DNA of 44,287 nucleotides from an uncultured Clostridia bacterium (lineage in GTDB: Bacteria > Bacillota > Clostridia > Lachnospirales > Anaerotignaceae): positions 1 through 44,287 of the forward strand of contig CALWHR010000047.1 of NCBI GenBank assembly GCA_944380455.1, given 5' to 3'. Positions 34,567 to 43,363 of the stretch are shown here, piece by piece. Every line of letters begins with the position of its first letter. Position 1 is the stretch's first letter. The position numbers were made by a program, and so were the translations under genes. The notes under the pieces are model-generated. The model saw only the letters and a list, made by a program, of their open reading frames with translations. It was not told where the DNA came from and did no database searches.

Positions 34567-35442
34567 ATGAAAAAGCTTCTGATGACGATTTTGTTTTCTC
34601 TTTTAATTACCGTAAACTTATTTGCTCAGGAAACAGAAAGCAGCAACTTAGACGGTATAATGATTACTCCTATATTTGATACCAGTGACGGCATTGAAAC
34701 TAAAATAAAATATAAAGATGGCTTTGAAGAAAGTATAAGCACTGACTATGTGGCGCTTTTTGTTAATGGCAGCATTATTAGGGAAGCAAATATCATTACA
34801 AAAGAAAACAGGACTTTACTTCCTGTAAGAAAGATTTGTGAGTGCTTAGGCTGTGAGGTTAAATGGTTGGAAGAAACAGGCGAGATTGAGATAAATAACG
34901 ACAAAAACACCGTAAAGCTGAAAGCAGGCAGCAGAAAAGCCGTTGTTAATGGTGAAGAAATAATGCTTGATGCTGTACCTGAAATACATAACGGCTTTAC
35001 TTATGTGCCGGTCAGATTTTTAGCCGAAGTGTTTAATTATAAAGTAGATTACTGTGACGGTGTAAATTTGGAAACAACACATATTTTTCCGAGAATTCCT
35101 CAGGTTATTATAAGCAGTTATGATAATTACAGAGCTATATCAAAAGATGAAGCCGTTGAAACAGTTAAGGAGCAGCTTATAAAGGCTTATGAGCTTACAT
35201 ATGGGGAATATAAACCGTGGACTGGAAATGAAGTGTATGAAAACAACGGTGATGATATAAGAAAGGCTGTTTTTAACCTTGAAGTTACAGATGAAAACGA
35301 CAGATTTTATACTATTCCGGTAGTGTTTGATTTTTGGGTAGACAAATACACAGGCGAGGTATATGTTTTTTATAACGGTATGACTATGACAGTGTATAAA
35401 TTTGACCCTGAAAGCAAAGGAGCTTTATCTTTTGCCGGATAA
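34567..35442 (+). CDS. Secreted protein with copper-amine-oxidase-N-like (stalk) domain
   Basis: This 291-residue protein starts at ATG 34567, eight bases after AGGAG; GTG 34558 overlaps that site. A signal peptide (MKKLLMTILFSLLITVNLFA) has no lipobox cysteine, so the protein is secreted. Residues about 60-160 form a Cu_amine_oxidN1 domain: VALFVNGSIIREANIITKENRTLLPVRKICECLG, then FTYVPVRFLAEVFNYKVDY. Despite the name, this domain in Clostridia is a wall- or surface-associated module without oxidase activity. The C-terminal 110 residues hold a PepSY-like pattern (ISKDEAVETVKEQLIKA and FDFWVDKYTGEVYVFY). The function is unknown. Confidence 0.75.
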   Translation: MKKLLMTILFSLLITVNLFAQETESSNLDGIMITPIFDTSDGIETKIKYKDGFEESISTDYVALFVNGSIIREANIITKENRTLLPVRKICECLGCEVKWLEETGEIEINNDKNTVKLKAGSRKAVVNGEEIMLDAVPEIHNGFTYVPVRFLAEVFNYKVDYCDGVNLETTHIFPRIPQVIISSYDNYRAISKDEAVETVKEQLIKAYELTYGEYKPWTGNEVYENNGDDIRKAVFNLEVTDENDRFYTIPVVFDFWVDKYTGEVYVFYNGMTMTVYKFDPESKGALSFAG

Positions 35443-35562
35443 AGTATTAAATTTTAAAGCTCCGGTTAAGTTAATTCTTTTCCCGAATTTTTATTAGTAA
35501 ATTTTTTTAATATAAATTATGCCTTTTAAAACAGTGATGTTTAAATTAAATTGCTAAAAAGA

Positions 35563-35597
35563 AAGGATAAGACTTTAGTCTTATCCTTCTTTTTTGG
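35563..35597. terminator. Bidirectional intrinsic terminator between convergent genes
   Basis: AAGGATAAGACT (35563-35574) and AGTCTTATCCTT (35577-35588) form a 12-bp perfect stem with a two-base loop, followed by CTTTTTT on the plus strand. On the minus strand the stem is followed by TCTTTTTAG. It separates the stalk-domain gene from the convergent LarA-like operon. Confidence 0.9.
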
Positions 35598-35656
35598 TTT
35601 AATGGTTTAGTGGTGTGTATGTAAAAGTAACGGGGTTTTATATGGTTAAAACTTAA

Positions 35657-36934
35657 TTAAATCTGTGTAACCAAGTTCCCTTCACTGTTAAACTCAAGCT
35701 CAAAAGGCTCGCTTGTTATAGTAAGCTGCTCTCTTGTTTTAGCTTCTGGAATAAGTGCTTCGGAAATAAGCATATCTTCAATTTCCAGTGAGTTTTTAAG
35801 TATAATAATTCTTGGATTATTTACATCCATATTAAGGCATATAGCCATTGATGTCTGGATACATTCCTTTTCGTTTTCAGCTATAAGAGGAATTTTATAT
35901 ACTGAGCTGTCGTGGTCTGTTACGGCATTAGGATATGTATCATCAAATGAAATCTGGTGGAAGAACTTCATTGTGCCTACATCGGCTCTTCCCATACCAG
36001 TTGCGTTGCCGTGAGACTCTTCGCTTAACTCAAAAATACCCATTCTTTCGGATTTAATTCCTATAGGAAGTCTTGAACGGCCTACTACGTTAGGGTCCAT
36101 ACCGCCGCCGCTGTAGTTTTTGCCTATTTTTTCAAGTATAAGTACATCGCAGGCATCAAGGAAAATTTTACCCATAGCAGCTTTTGCTTCGTTAAGAAGC
36201 TCAGGCTCTTTTTCTGGTATTTCTTCAGGCTGAAGGAAAGCGATTTTATATGTTTTGTCAAAAGCGTTTTCCATTAAGCCTACACCCATAATAATGTTTG
36301 CTTTGCGTATTATTTCGCTTCCTATAGAGAATAAACGCTCAGGCATTGCGTCATCTCCAGCTGAGTGTGCCACATAAGCTCCAGCCTGTTTGCCAAGACC
36401 TACTGTCATCATTTTCATAAGGCCGCTTTCGTACTTGCCTTTAAAGCCAGTATGTGCTTTAATTCGATTAACAACTATAATGCCGTCTGCTTCATAAGCG
36501 TTTTTGTCTATCTGAACATCTACGTCTATTTCGTCAGCATGGCCTATTTTAACTGTTTCCATAGAAGAAATAATAGGGCATCCCATAGTTTCTTCTGTAA
36601 TTCCATAGCCAGTTAAAATTCCTCTCTGGCCTTCTGCTGTAGCACCGCCGTGGCTTCCCATAGCCGGTATAATGAAAGGCTCTGCACCAAGAGCTTTAAC
36701 CTGTTTAACGATTTCTCTTGTAATAACAACAATATTTGAAACACCGCGGCTTCCGCTTGTTATACAGATTCTCTGACCTGGTTTTATTTTGTCTTTAAAT
36801 TCTGGTTTGGCAAAGTTTTCGGATATTAAAGAAATTATATCTTCCTCGGAAAGCTCGTTATGCGGAAAATATTGTTTTACCCTTACGAAACGAGGTATTT
36901 TCATTTGTTCTACTAAGTGAGTTATTCCTGACAT
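35657..36934 (-). CDS. LarA-like protein (nickel-pincer racemase/epimerase family)
   Basis: This 425-residue protein starts at ATG 36934 (MSGITHLV), seven bases from GGAGG; ATG 36940 is only one base from it. It resembles lactate racemase LarA, which uses a nickel-pincer nucleotide. Candidate residues are R63 (SGSRG), H95 (GSHGG), H161 (IKAHTG), K174 (GLMKM) and H190 (YVAHSAG). The H95-H161 and K174-H190 spacings equal those I recall for LarA His108-His174 and Lys184-His200, with three extra residues between. Lactate itself is unlikely because the locus is different. A racemase or epimerase of another hydroxy acid is the best guess. No larB, larC or larE lies in the window. It is the last gene of the minus-strand operon. 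Confidence 0.7.
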   Translation of the reverse strand: MSGITHLVEQMKIPRFVRVKQYFPHNELSEEDIISLISENFAKPEFKDKIKPGQRICITSGSRGVSNIVVITREIVKQVKALGAEPFIIPAMGSHGGATAEGQRGILTGYGITEETMGCPIISSMETVKIGHADEIDVDVQIDKNAYEADGIIVVNRIKAHTGFKGKYESGLMKMMTVGLGKQAGAYVAHSAGDDAMPERLFSIGSEIIRKANIIMGVGLMENAFDKTYKIAFLQPEEIPEKEPELLNEAKAAMGKIFLDACDVLILEKIGKNYSGGGMDPNVVGRSRLPIGIKSERMGIFELSEESHGNATGMGRADVGTMKFFHQISFDDTYPNAVTDHDSSVYKIPLIAENEKECIQTSMAICLNMDVNNPRIIILKNSLEIEDMLISEALIPEAKTREQLTITSEPFELEFNSEGNLVTQI

Positions 36935-36964
36935 TGCCATTCCTCCTCAAGAAATACTTTAATA

Positions 36965-37327
36965 TTATCCACGCTTAATCCATCTTTCCATAGCACAGTC
37001 CGAAATGGGTTTATCTGGTATATCATCATATTTAACAGGTATTATTTTTTCACTGCATGAAAGCTTTGTGAGTTCTGTTACTGTTATACCTTCTGTTAAT
37101 ACAATGCTTTCTATAAGACCTTTTTCGTTTTTACGCACCTGTTCAGGCTCTATGTCATAAACATCCATTTCTATATTGCTGCCTGTTACGCCTATTACAC
37201 GTACAAACGTATGAAGTTTATCCCCAAGAATTTTTTCCAGCTGCTGTGTATTTAATCCTTTAACCTCAAGACCGGAAATTTTTAATACAGATTTATCAGC
37301 ATGTGCTATTATATATTCGTGCTCCAT
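36965..37327 (-). CDS. Uncharacterised 120-residue protein in the LarA-like/M20 locus
   Basis: I do not recognise a family. The start chosen is ATG 37327 (MEHEYIIAHADKS), ten bases after GAAAGG. A longer frame to 37372 would overlap the upstream peptidase gene. The protein is soluble, mixed alpha/beta, without membrane segments or signal. Residues 18-60 (VKGLNTQQLEKILGDKLHTFVRVIGVTG) look like a small alpha/beta subdomain. The C-terminus has one Cys in a conserved-looking SDCAMERWIKRG. It lies 30 bases before the LarA-like gene and is co-directional, so it is probably an auxiliary subunit or enzyme of the same pathway. Confidence 0.6.
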   Translation of the reverse strand: MEHEYIIAHADKSVLKISGLEVKGLNTQQLEKILGDKLHTFVRVIGVTGSNIEMDVYDIEPEQVRKNEKGLIESIVLTEGITVTELTKLSCSEKIIPVKYDDIPDKPISDCAMERWIKRG

Positions 37328-37355
37328 AAAAACATAACCTTTCAGAGTGGTTTTA

Positions 37356-38555
37356 TTAATCCTGGCATACACTTAAAGCAGTAAGTGCATAAATTTTAGC
37401 TGCGTTTACAAGGTCATCGATTTTAACCCACTCATTTGCTTTGTGTATGCAGTCAAGTGTTCCAGGGCCGAACATTAATGCCGGAATACCGTTTTTATTG
37501 AAGAAATAGTTATCTCCCTGTGCTATAAAGCCGCTTAAACCTGCCTGCTCGCCTGTAGCTGTTTTTGAGTTTTCGAGAAGTGCTTTAACAAGCTGATTGT
37601 CTTCGGAAATATGTACTGCATTTGATGTACGTGCACAGAACTCTACTTCAGCATCAAATGTAGGGTCTTGCGCTTTAAGGTCTGATATCATATCTCTGAT
37701 TGCGCCTATAACCCCATCGTATGTCTGACCAGGAACAAGTCTGCCGTCAATTTTAAATGTACATTCATCAGGAACTATATTAATTCCCATACCGCCTTCT
37801 ATTGTACCTATATTAAGGGAGCCGTTTCCAAGAAGTGGGTCAGGAGTATATTCAACACCTTTTTTATCTATCATGTATATAAGTTTGGCAGCATTTACAA
37901 CAGCATTTACTCCAAGATGAGGCTTGCTGCCGTGGGCTGTTACACCTTTAACTTTTACTTCCATCCATGCACAGCCCTTATAAGCTACAACAACTTTCAT
38001 CTCTGTCTGCTCTGCGTTTATAAAAAAGTCAGGTGCAACAATTTTATTTTCTGCAAGATAGTTCATTCCGTAAGGACTGCCTATTTCCTCATCTACAGTT
38101 GCCACAAACTGCACATTACCTTTAAGCTTAATATCACATTCTTTAAGTGCCTTTAATGCCATAAAGCAGCATGCAAGTCCGCCTTTCATATCGGCTGCGC
38201 CGCGGCCGATAAGGTTACCGTCTTTTACTGTAGGGCAGAAGCCGCCTTCTGTTTCCCATGTTGCTTCATCTGCTGCTACTACATCGTAATGTCCGCCCAT
38301 AGCAAGAGTTTTTCCGCCGCCTGTACCTTTGTATTCAGCAACAAGATTAGAGCCGCCTGGAGCCTGTGAATATTTTTTTGCCTCAATACCAAATTTTGCA
38401 AACTCTCCGATAAGATAGTCTGCTTCTTTGTCATACATTTCATTGGAGTTTTCTCTGCCTGATATTGAAGGTACACTTATAAGTCCAGAAGCTATTTTTA
38501 CAAGCTCATCTCGGTTTTTGTCTATATAATCTATTATTTTTTCTGCGTTTGTCAT
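37356..38555 (-). CDS. M20-family metallopeptidase (ArgE/DapE-like amidohydrolase)
   Basis: This 399-residue zinc amidohydrolase resembles acetylornithine deacetylase or succinyl-diaminopimelate desuccinylase. Zinc-binding and catalytic stretches are MGGHYDVVAADE (His, Asp), GRGAADMKGGLACCFMAL (bridging Asp), ATVDEEIGSPYG (catalytic and zinc Glu) and INAEQTEM (Glu). The dimerisation domain begins at VKGVTAHGSKPHLGVNA. ATG 38555 has GGAAA upstream. It lies in the LarA-like/unknown-gene operon with no arg or lysine genes, so it probably removes an N-acyl or amide group from the catabolic substrate. The exact substrate is unknown. Confidence 0.88.
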   Translation of the reverse strand: MTNAEKIIDYIDKNRDELVKIASGLISVPSISGRENSNEMYDKEADYLIGEFAKFGIEAKKYSQAPGGSNLVAEYKGTGGGKTLAMGGHYDVVAADEATWETEGGFCPTVKDGNLIGRGAADMKGGLACCFMALKALKECDIKLKGNVQFVATVDEEIGSPYGMNYLAENKIVAPDFFINAEQTEMKVVVAYKGCAWMEVKVKGVTAHGSKPHLGVNAVVNAAKLIYMIDKKGVEYTPDPLLGNGSLNIGTIEGGMGINIVPDECTFKIDGRLVPGQTYDGVIGAIRDMISDLKAQDPTFDAEVEFCARTSNAVHISEDNQLVKALLENSKTATGEQAGLSGFIAQGDNYFFNKNGIPALMFGPGTLDCIHKANEWVKIDDLVNAAKIYALTALSVCQD

Positions 38556-38616
38556 ACTATTAATTTTCCTTGATAGAATAATAAGAAACTTATGTCATCA
38601 GTTTTTAATAGTTAAT

Positions 38617-38641
38617 CAGGCTCTTGGATAGCAAGAGCCTG
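38617..38641. repeat. Perfect inverted repeat between two operon genes
   Basis: CAGGCTCTTG (38617-38626) and CAAGAGCCTG (38632-38641) form a 10-bp perfect hairpin with a five-base loop in the 122-base gap before the M20 gene. No T tract follows on the minus strand, so it looks like an mRNA processing or stabilising element, or a leaky terminator, rather than a full terminator. Confidence 0.6.
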
Positions 38642-38677
38642 AAAAGAAAGAGAGTAAAACGGTTTTGAGTTTTGTTT

Positions 38678-39718
38678 TTAAATCTCTACGTATCTTATTT
38701 CACAAATATCTGATACAGCGTATTTTTTAGCGCCTTCCATACCAGGGATGATTTCGTCTGCATGAGCAATTACTTCTTCTCTGCTCATTACTTTTGAAGG
38801 AGCTTCAAGTTTTTCACGTGTAATACCAACACTTTCAAGCTCTATCCATGCGCGCTGAGCAATATTGTCAAGGTCAATAGGCTTGCCGTATGCCTTTGCA
38901 AGGCTAAGTACGGCAGGGGAGCAGCCTATATCGCGTCCAGCTACAAGGCCGATATCAAAGGCGCGAAGGGTATGCTCTGCTAAAACGCTCTTTGGTGCGG
39001 CGATTGCTGGATAATCCTGTTTTACTGTTTTTGCATATTTTCCGGAGTTATGAGCTGACATTCCGGCACGGTAAGCACCTAAGTTTTTGCCGCCGAAAAT
39101 TCTGCCGTGTCTTTCGCTTACAACCATACCGATACCAACAGATACAACAGGTCCGGCTATACCTATAATAACTTCGCCGTCTGTCATAATCTGATGCATG
39201 CCAAAGTAAGGAGCTAAAATTTCTGTCATTTCAACCATGTTCATAACTTCTGAACCGCAGTTGTTGTTTGCAATACGACCAGACATAGTCATATTTTCGT
39301 TGTTAGGTCCTCTGTTTCCTCTGTCTTCAGCGCTTGGTCCTCTATGTAAAGGTCTGCCCTTATATTCGTCCATAAGCCACTGTTTCATATGAGGTTCTTC
39401 CTTAATCATCTGGTCTGAATAAGGGAGAGGGCTTATATTAAGATATCCATAGTTCTGGTTAATAAGTCCATGGTCAACAGATGCTACGCCTACAACAGCG
39501 CCAGGAGCCATAATACCATCACTTGTAACTGTTACAGCATCTAAATCAATTATATCTACGGCAGCACAGTCATCACCAAGAGCTTTTCCAACTGCATAGC
39601 AAGCCTCGAGGTCTGTAATGCCACATTCTTTAACGTCTTTTTTATCAATAAATACCCAGTTTAATGGCACCATTCCGTCTGCGGCACCCTGAGGAATAAT
39701 ACGATATTTAAGTTTCAC
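38678..39718 (-). CDS. Uncharacterised 346-residue protein of the LarA-like/M20 locus
   Basis: I do not recognise the family. It starts with GTG 39718, eight bases after GGAGG. The protein is soluble and without signal. Notable segments are the N-terminal IPQGAADGMVPLNWVFIDKKDV, a central polar stretch (RPLHRGPSAEDRGNRGPNNENM, residues about 123-144), then a Gly-rich IIGIAGPVVSVGIGMVVSERHGRIFGGKN and GLVAGRDIGCSPAVLSLAKAYG. The two Gly-rich stretches and conserved-looking Cys and His residues suggest an enzyme. It pairs with the 125-residue gene 17 bases upstream and is probably the second gene of a catabolic operon. Confidence 0.7.
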   Translation of the reverse strand: MKLKYRIIPQGAADGMVPLNWVFIDKKDVKECGITDLEACYAVGKALGDDCAAVDIIDLDAVTVTSDGIMAPGAVVGVASVDHGLINQNYGYLNISPLPYSDQMIKEEPHMKQWLMDEYKGRPLHRGPSAEDRGNRGPNNENMTMSGRIANNNCGSEVMNMVEMTEILAPYFGMHQIMTDGEVIIGIAGPVVSVGIGMVVSERHGRIFGGKNLGAYRAGMSAHNSGKYAKTVKQDYPAIAAPKSVLAEHTLRAFDIGLVAGRDIGCSPAVLSLAKAYGKPIDLDNIAQRAWIELESVGITREKLEAPSKVMSREEVIAHADEIIPGMEGAKKYAVSDICEIRYVEI

Positions 39719-39735
39719 AGTGATTTCCTCCTTTA

Positions 39736-40113
39736 TTATTTCTTGATATTAGCGCGGCGGTCAATGATTTCTTTTGCACCGAAAAGATGAGTTTCAACAG
39801 TAGGTGCTGAAAGCATCATATTTTCAAGAATAACTTTTTTGCATGAACCGTCTGCTTCGATACCTTTAATAACAACTGTGTAAAGTGTCTCAGGATTATC
39901 TGTAGTAAGCACTACTTCAACTTTTTTGATATCGCTATCCTCTATAATCTCTGTGATTTCATCTTCAACACGGCCTACTCTTAAAGAAGCAAGCTTTGCT
40001 GTTTTTACATTCTCAAGGCCGCTTACTGAAAAGCCCATATCAGGGTTGTTCTGCTTAGCAGCAGCCTCAATTTTTGTATAGAAATCCGGTAATCTTGTAT
40101 GCATTAATTTCAT
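39736..40113 (-). CDS. Uncharacterised 125-residue protein, first gene of the operon
   Basis: No family is recognised. The start is ATG 40113 with AGGAG ten bases upstream; a second ATG three codons later is also possible. It is a small alpha/beta protein with RLPDFYTKIEAAAKQ at the N-terminus, a strand-rich middle (KKVEVVLTTDNPETLYTVVIKGI) and a basic C-terminus. No cysteine-rich or membrane segment is present apart from a single Cys near residue 91. Immediate co-direction with the 346-residue gene suggests the two proteins act together. A 533-base spacer separates it from the upstream DUF819-type gene. Confidence 0.65.
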   Translation of the reverse strand: MKLMHTRLPDFYTKIEAAAKQNNPDMGFSVSGLENVKTAKLASLRVGRVEDEITEIIEDSDIKKVEVVLTTDNPETLYTVVIKGIEADGSCKKVILENMMLSAPTVETHLFGAKEIIDRRANIKK

Positions 40114-40646
40114 TAATTAGACACTCCTTTCAAAAGTGAGTTTTATTTTTCCAACAGTTTTTAAAACTGTTTAGTAACGGTTTTAATTCGTTTCTGCAGC
40201 CTGTATTAAACTGTAAAATTACATCATCAGGCTGTTATCAGCTTATTTACTGCTTGATTTAAGTATTAGGTGATAGTTTTAGTAAATAGCTGTTTTCCGG
40301 CTGAGTTTAAAATATATTGTGTTTACCAACACTGATATTCTGTTTTAAGAGGGACACTGTTTGAGAGTATTGTGCCGGTTTCACATGATGATAAAATAAC
40401 ATATCAATATTTATTGTTCTTTTGTCATTGTACCTGAATATATGTATTTGTGATTAAACTAAGAAGATATGTTAACAGATTTTCCAGGTTGTTATTATGC
40501 TATATTATATGAATACATACATATTTAATAATATTAATAAGTTATTAACTCAAACAGTATAAAATACCTCCCTCTTTAATTAGCTCTGTAATATTTAAAG
40601 TGCAGCATCTACAATGCGGCTTACAACTACATTTGGTTTTGTTTTA
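40114..40646. other. 533-base intergenic region with no gene
   Basis: There is no coding frame with a ribosome site in any of six frames. Small inverted repeats are visible (AACAGTTTT/AAACTGTT at about 40154-40172 and GCAT/ATGC near 40604-40616), but no clear terminator or promoter. A weak TACAAT on the minus strand near 40430 lacks a good -35. The region should hold the operon's promoter and perhaps sites for the PucR-type regulator, but I cannot locate them. Confidence 0.5.
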
Positions 40647-41812
40647 TTATGCCAAAAAGTGTAGGAAGTGACCAAATAGAATTGCTAAACCTGTTCCCAC
40701 AATATCGCCGAAAAATCCTAAAAGAATACCGAAAGAAATCCAGTTAGGATTATGTGTTGCTGCGATAAGAGGCGCAGAAGATGTACCGCCTATGTTAGCT
40801 GTAATTGCGACTTCTGCTGTAAATAAATCAAACTTAAATATTTTAGAGAATAATGTCCACATGGCAAACATAACAATTAACATTATTACGCATAATACAA
40901 GGAATCCAGGAGCCTGTGTGCACTGCTTTAAGTCAGAATACGATGCTGTTACGCACATACAAGCATAAAGAAAAACATTAGCACATTCTGTAGCACCTTT
41001 TAATTTTCTTGCCGGTGTTACGCCAAGAATTATACCGAGTATTGATGAAAAAACAACTCTCCAGCCTGTAGCATTAAGGAATGTAACAGGAGGAAGATGA
41101 GGTATAATAGAATTTATTGCCCATGTACCGCAAAGAGCTACGCCGAAAAGTTTTAAGTAGTCAAGCATTGTGCATGTGTTTATGTCAGGGTCTGTGTCTT
41201 CGGCAATACGCTTTGCTATTTCATCAAGACCGTCGGTATTGGCTTTCATAAATTTATTCCACTGCTGCTTTTTCTGTATGAGGGCCATTATTACTGTCAT
41301 AAATATTGTGAATGCAAATGTAACCATCATAACGCTGTAGGCGTAATCAACGCCTTCAACACCAAATACACCCGCAACAGCAACCATGTTTATGGTTTCA
41401 CCAATAAATGATCCTGTTGTAGCGGCAATAATCGCCCATGCGTTTTCAGGAAGAAAACCTTTGCATATAAGGAAAGCTACTGTAAAGCCTGTCATAATTG
41501 ATAAAGATGAAAGAAGGCCATAATCATTCTTGACCCAAGCTTTATAACTTTTCTTATATCACAGGTAAGCATGAACATAATAAGCATCATAGGAAGGAAA
41601 TTGGCATACATAAAGTTCTGAGCGTCTATAACGCCTTGGGCTGTAATGTCGTATACGCCGAATGTAGAACAAATAGCCATAAAAAGGAATATCCATATAA
41701 TAGCGGGTAAAATTTCTATAACCTTAGTATGTTCAAACTTTTTGCAAATTGAGAAAATTACTGCCATTGAAGCGAATATAAAAGCGTAAAATCCCAAAGA
41801 TGATGTGATCGT
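40647..41812 (-). pseudogene. DUF819-family membrane protein, frameshifted and without a normal start codon
   Basis: Two frames together make one polytopic protein of about 388 residues like B. subtilis YjcL (DUF819, a putative transporter). The upstream frame (to about 41510) ends LPMMLIMFMLTCDIRKVIKLGSRMIMAFF. The downstream frame continues SSLSIMTGFTVAFLICKGF, then ATTGSFIGETINMVAV and NIGGTSSAPLIAATH. The join needs one extra T in the run at 41508-41514, so one base is missing there. At the 5' end the frame opens behind GGAGG (41820-41824) at ACG 41812, not ATG; the first standard start is TTG 41797. It may be a decaying gene or a sequencing error. Position next to the PucR gene suggests it carried the pathway substrate. 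Confidence 0.8.
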
Positions 41813-42007
41813 TAAACAACCTCCTTATAAAAATTTAGGACAGACGCTTTTGTATACTGCTCAACACTTCAATTTGTATTTTATGATTAAATTTTAATAC
41901 ATAAAGATTTAAAATGATACAGCAAAGTGTCACTATTATATTGTGCATATGAACAAATAAATTTTTTAAAAACAATATAATATTTTATTTATTTAACAAA
42001 TAATAAA

Positions 42008-42016
42008 TGATATAAT
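42008..42016 (+). promoter_or_regulatory. Extended -10 promoter of the PucR-type regulator
   Basis: TGATATAAT (42008-42016) is a perfect extended -10 element, 49 bases before the TTG start. The -35 region is only a run of A and T (TTTATT at 41988-41993), which extended -10 promoters tolerate. Confidence 0.5.
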
Positions 42017-42064
42017 ACTATATATATGAAATTTTTTTTATAATTAAGGAAGAAGGTAATGTAA

Positions 42065-43231
42065 TTGACTATTAGTATTGAACAATTAGTAAACAATCTT
42101 CCGCCTTATTACAGAATTCGTTTGGTAGCGGGCAAAAAAGGTATTTCAAATACGGATATCGGCTGGGTTTCAGTTGTTGAAGACTACGATACCGAAAAGT
42201 TTAAAAATACAAACCGCATAGTTCTTACCTCGGGAATGCATATAAAAAGTATGGATGAAGTTTTGAATTTTGCCCAAAACCTTCATAAAGTTAAGGCGCC
42301 GGCACTTTTTATAAATACAGGAAAATATATAAAAGAAGTTCCCGAAGAAGTTAAGGAATACTGTGATAAAGTAGATATGCCTCTTTACACTATTCCATGG
42401 GATGTGCTTATGAGCGATGTGGCAAAAGACATTGTTCATGCTCTTGTGCAGGAAGAAACTAAAAATTTAAGTGTGGCAGAGCTTATGCAGAGTATTATAT
42501 TTAATACGGAAAATCTTTCTAACCAGCTTAACAAACTGTCTTTTTACGGATTTTCCGACGAAGAAACATACTGCCCTATTATTATTAAAGTAGATGATAT
42601 TCATGATTATGACCATCATACTTTTTTAAAAAGTGTTAAAATGTGCTGTGAAAGAACGGCTGAGGAAACGGAAAGCGTATTAATAGCTTTTTTGTATAAC
42701 AGAATTGTAACGGCAATACTTGTAAATGCGCCTAAAAACAAAGAGGAAGATTTTATTAAGGCGCTTGACGCAAATTTGTCTGTAAGATTTTATAACTGCA
42801 AGTCATACATATGCGTTGGACGAAACGAAAGTATATATAATCTTTCGGTTAATTTTAAAAGACTTCTGCCTATTATGAATGTAGCCATTAAAAACAGTAA
42901 CCGCATTTTGTATTATGACAAAATGGGAATGTACAAAATTCTTTCTGAAGTAAATGATATGTCCATTTTAAAGGATATGTATAATGAAACTATAGGCAGG
43001 CTTATTCAGTACGACAATGAGAACAATGGTGATTTAACAGATTACATAAAAAATTATATACAATGCGATGGTAATGTTCAGACGGTGGCAAATAATTTTT
43101 TTGTTCACAGAAATACTGTAAATAATAAGCTAAATAAAATTAAAGAAATAACACAAATAAATCCGCTTACTCTCGACGGAAAAATAGTTTTTTCAGCAGC
43201 CATAAAAATCTCTGAGCTCTATAATTTATAA
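42065..43231 (+). CDS. PucR-family transcriptional regulator
   Basis: This 388-residue regulator has an N-terminal PucR domain (residues 5-125; GKKGISNTDIGWVSVVEDYDTEKF and ALFINTGKYIKEVPEEVKEYCDKVDMPLYTIPWD). A central GGDEF-like or CdaR-type region follows. The C-terminal helix-turn-helix (IKNYIQCDGNVQTVANNFFVHRNTVNNKLNKIKEI, about 325-360) is of HTH_30 type. The start is TTG 42065, eight bases after AGAAGG; the nearby ATG 42059 is followed at once by a stop codon. It is divergent from the DUF819 and LarA-like locus. Family members activate purine, amino-acid or hydroxy-acid catabolic genes, so it is the likely activator here. Confidence 0.88.
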   Translation: MTISIEQLVNNLPPYYRIRLVAGKKGISNTDIGWVSVVEDYDTEKFKNTNRIVLTSGMHIKSMDEVLNFAQNLHKVKAPALFINTGKYIKEVPEEVKEYCDKVDMPLYTIPWDVLMSDVAKDIVHALVQEETKNLSVAELMQSIIFNTENLSNQLNKLSFYGFSDEETYCPIIIKVDDIHDYDHHTFLKSVKMCCERTAEETESVLIAFLYNRIVTAILVNAPKNKEEDFIKALDANLSVRFYNCKSYICVGRNESIYNLSVNFKRLLPIMNVAIKNSNRILYYDKMGMYKILSEVNDMSILKDMYNETIGRLIQYDNENNGDLTDYIKNYIQCDGNVQTVANNFFVHRNTVNNKLNKIKEITQINPLTLDGKIVFSAAIKISELYNL

Positions 43232-43282
43232 ACAGTTTTCCAAATGTACCAAAATTTTTTATAATACTCCCCAGAAATTGCC

Positions 43283-43312
43283 GGGATAATAAAAAATGAC
43301 ATACGCATACTA
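43283..43312 (+). promoter_or_regulatory. Sigma-G/F-type sporulation promoter of the spore-protein gene
   Basis: GGGATA (43283-43288) and CATACTA (43306-43312) are separated by 17 bases. The -10 equals the forespore sigma-G consensus, and the -35 is close to TGAATA. It lies 52 bases before the SASP start codon, so forespore expression is expected. Confidence 0.65.
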
Positions 43313-43363
43313 TTCCTGTAACACCGATTAAATAATTTTTATTTAAAAAGGAGGGCATTTAAA

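Noticed and set aside
35657-36934. Naming the gene larA
   Set aside because: Key residues fit the superfamily, but larBCE are absent nearby and the locus suggests another substrate.
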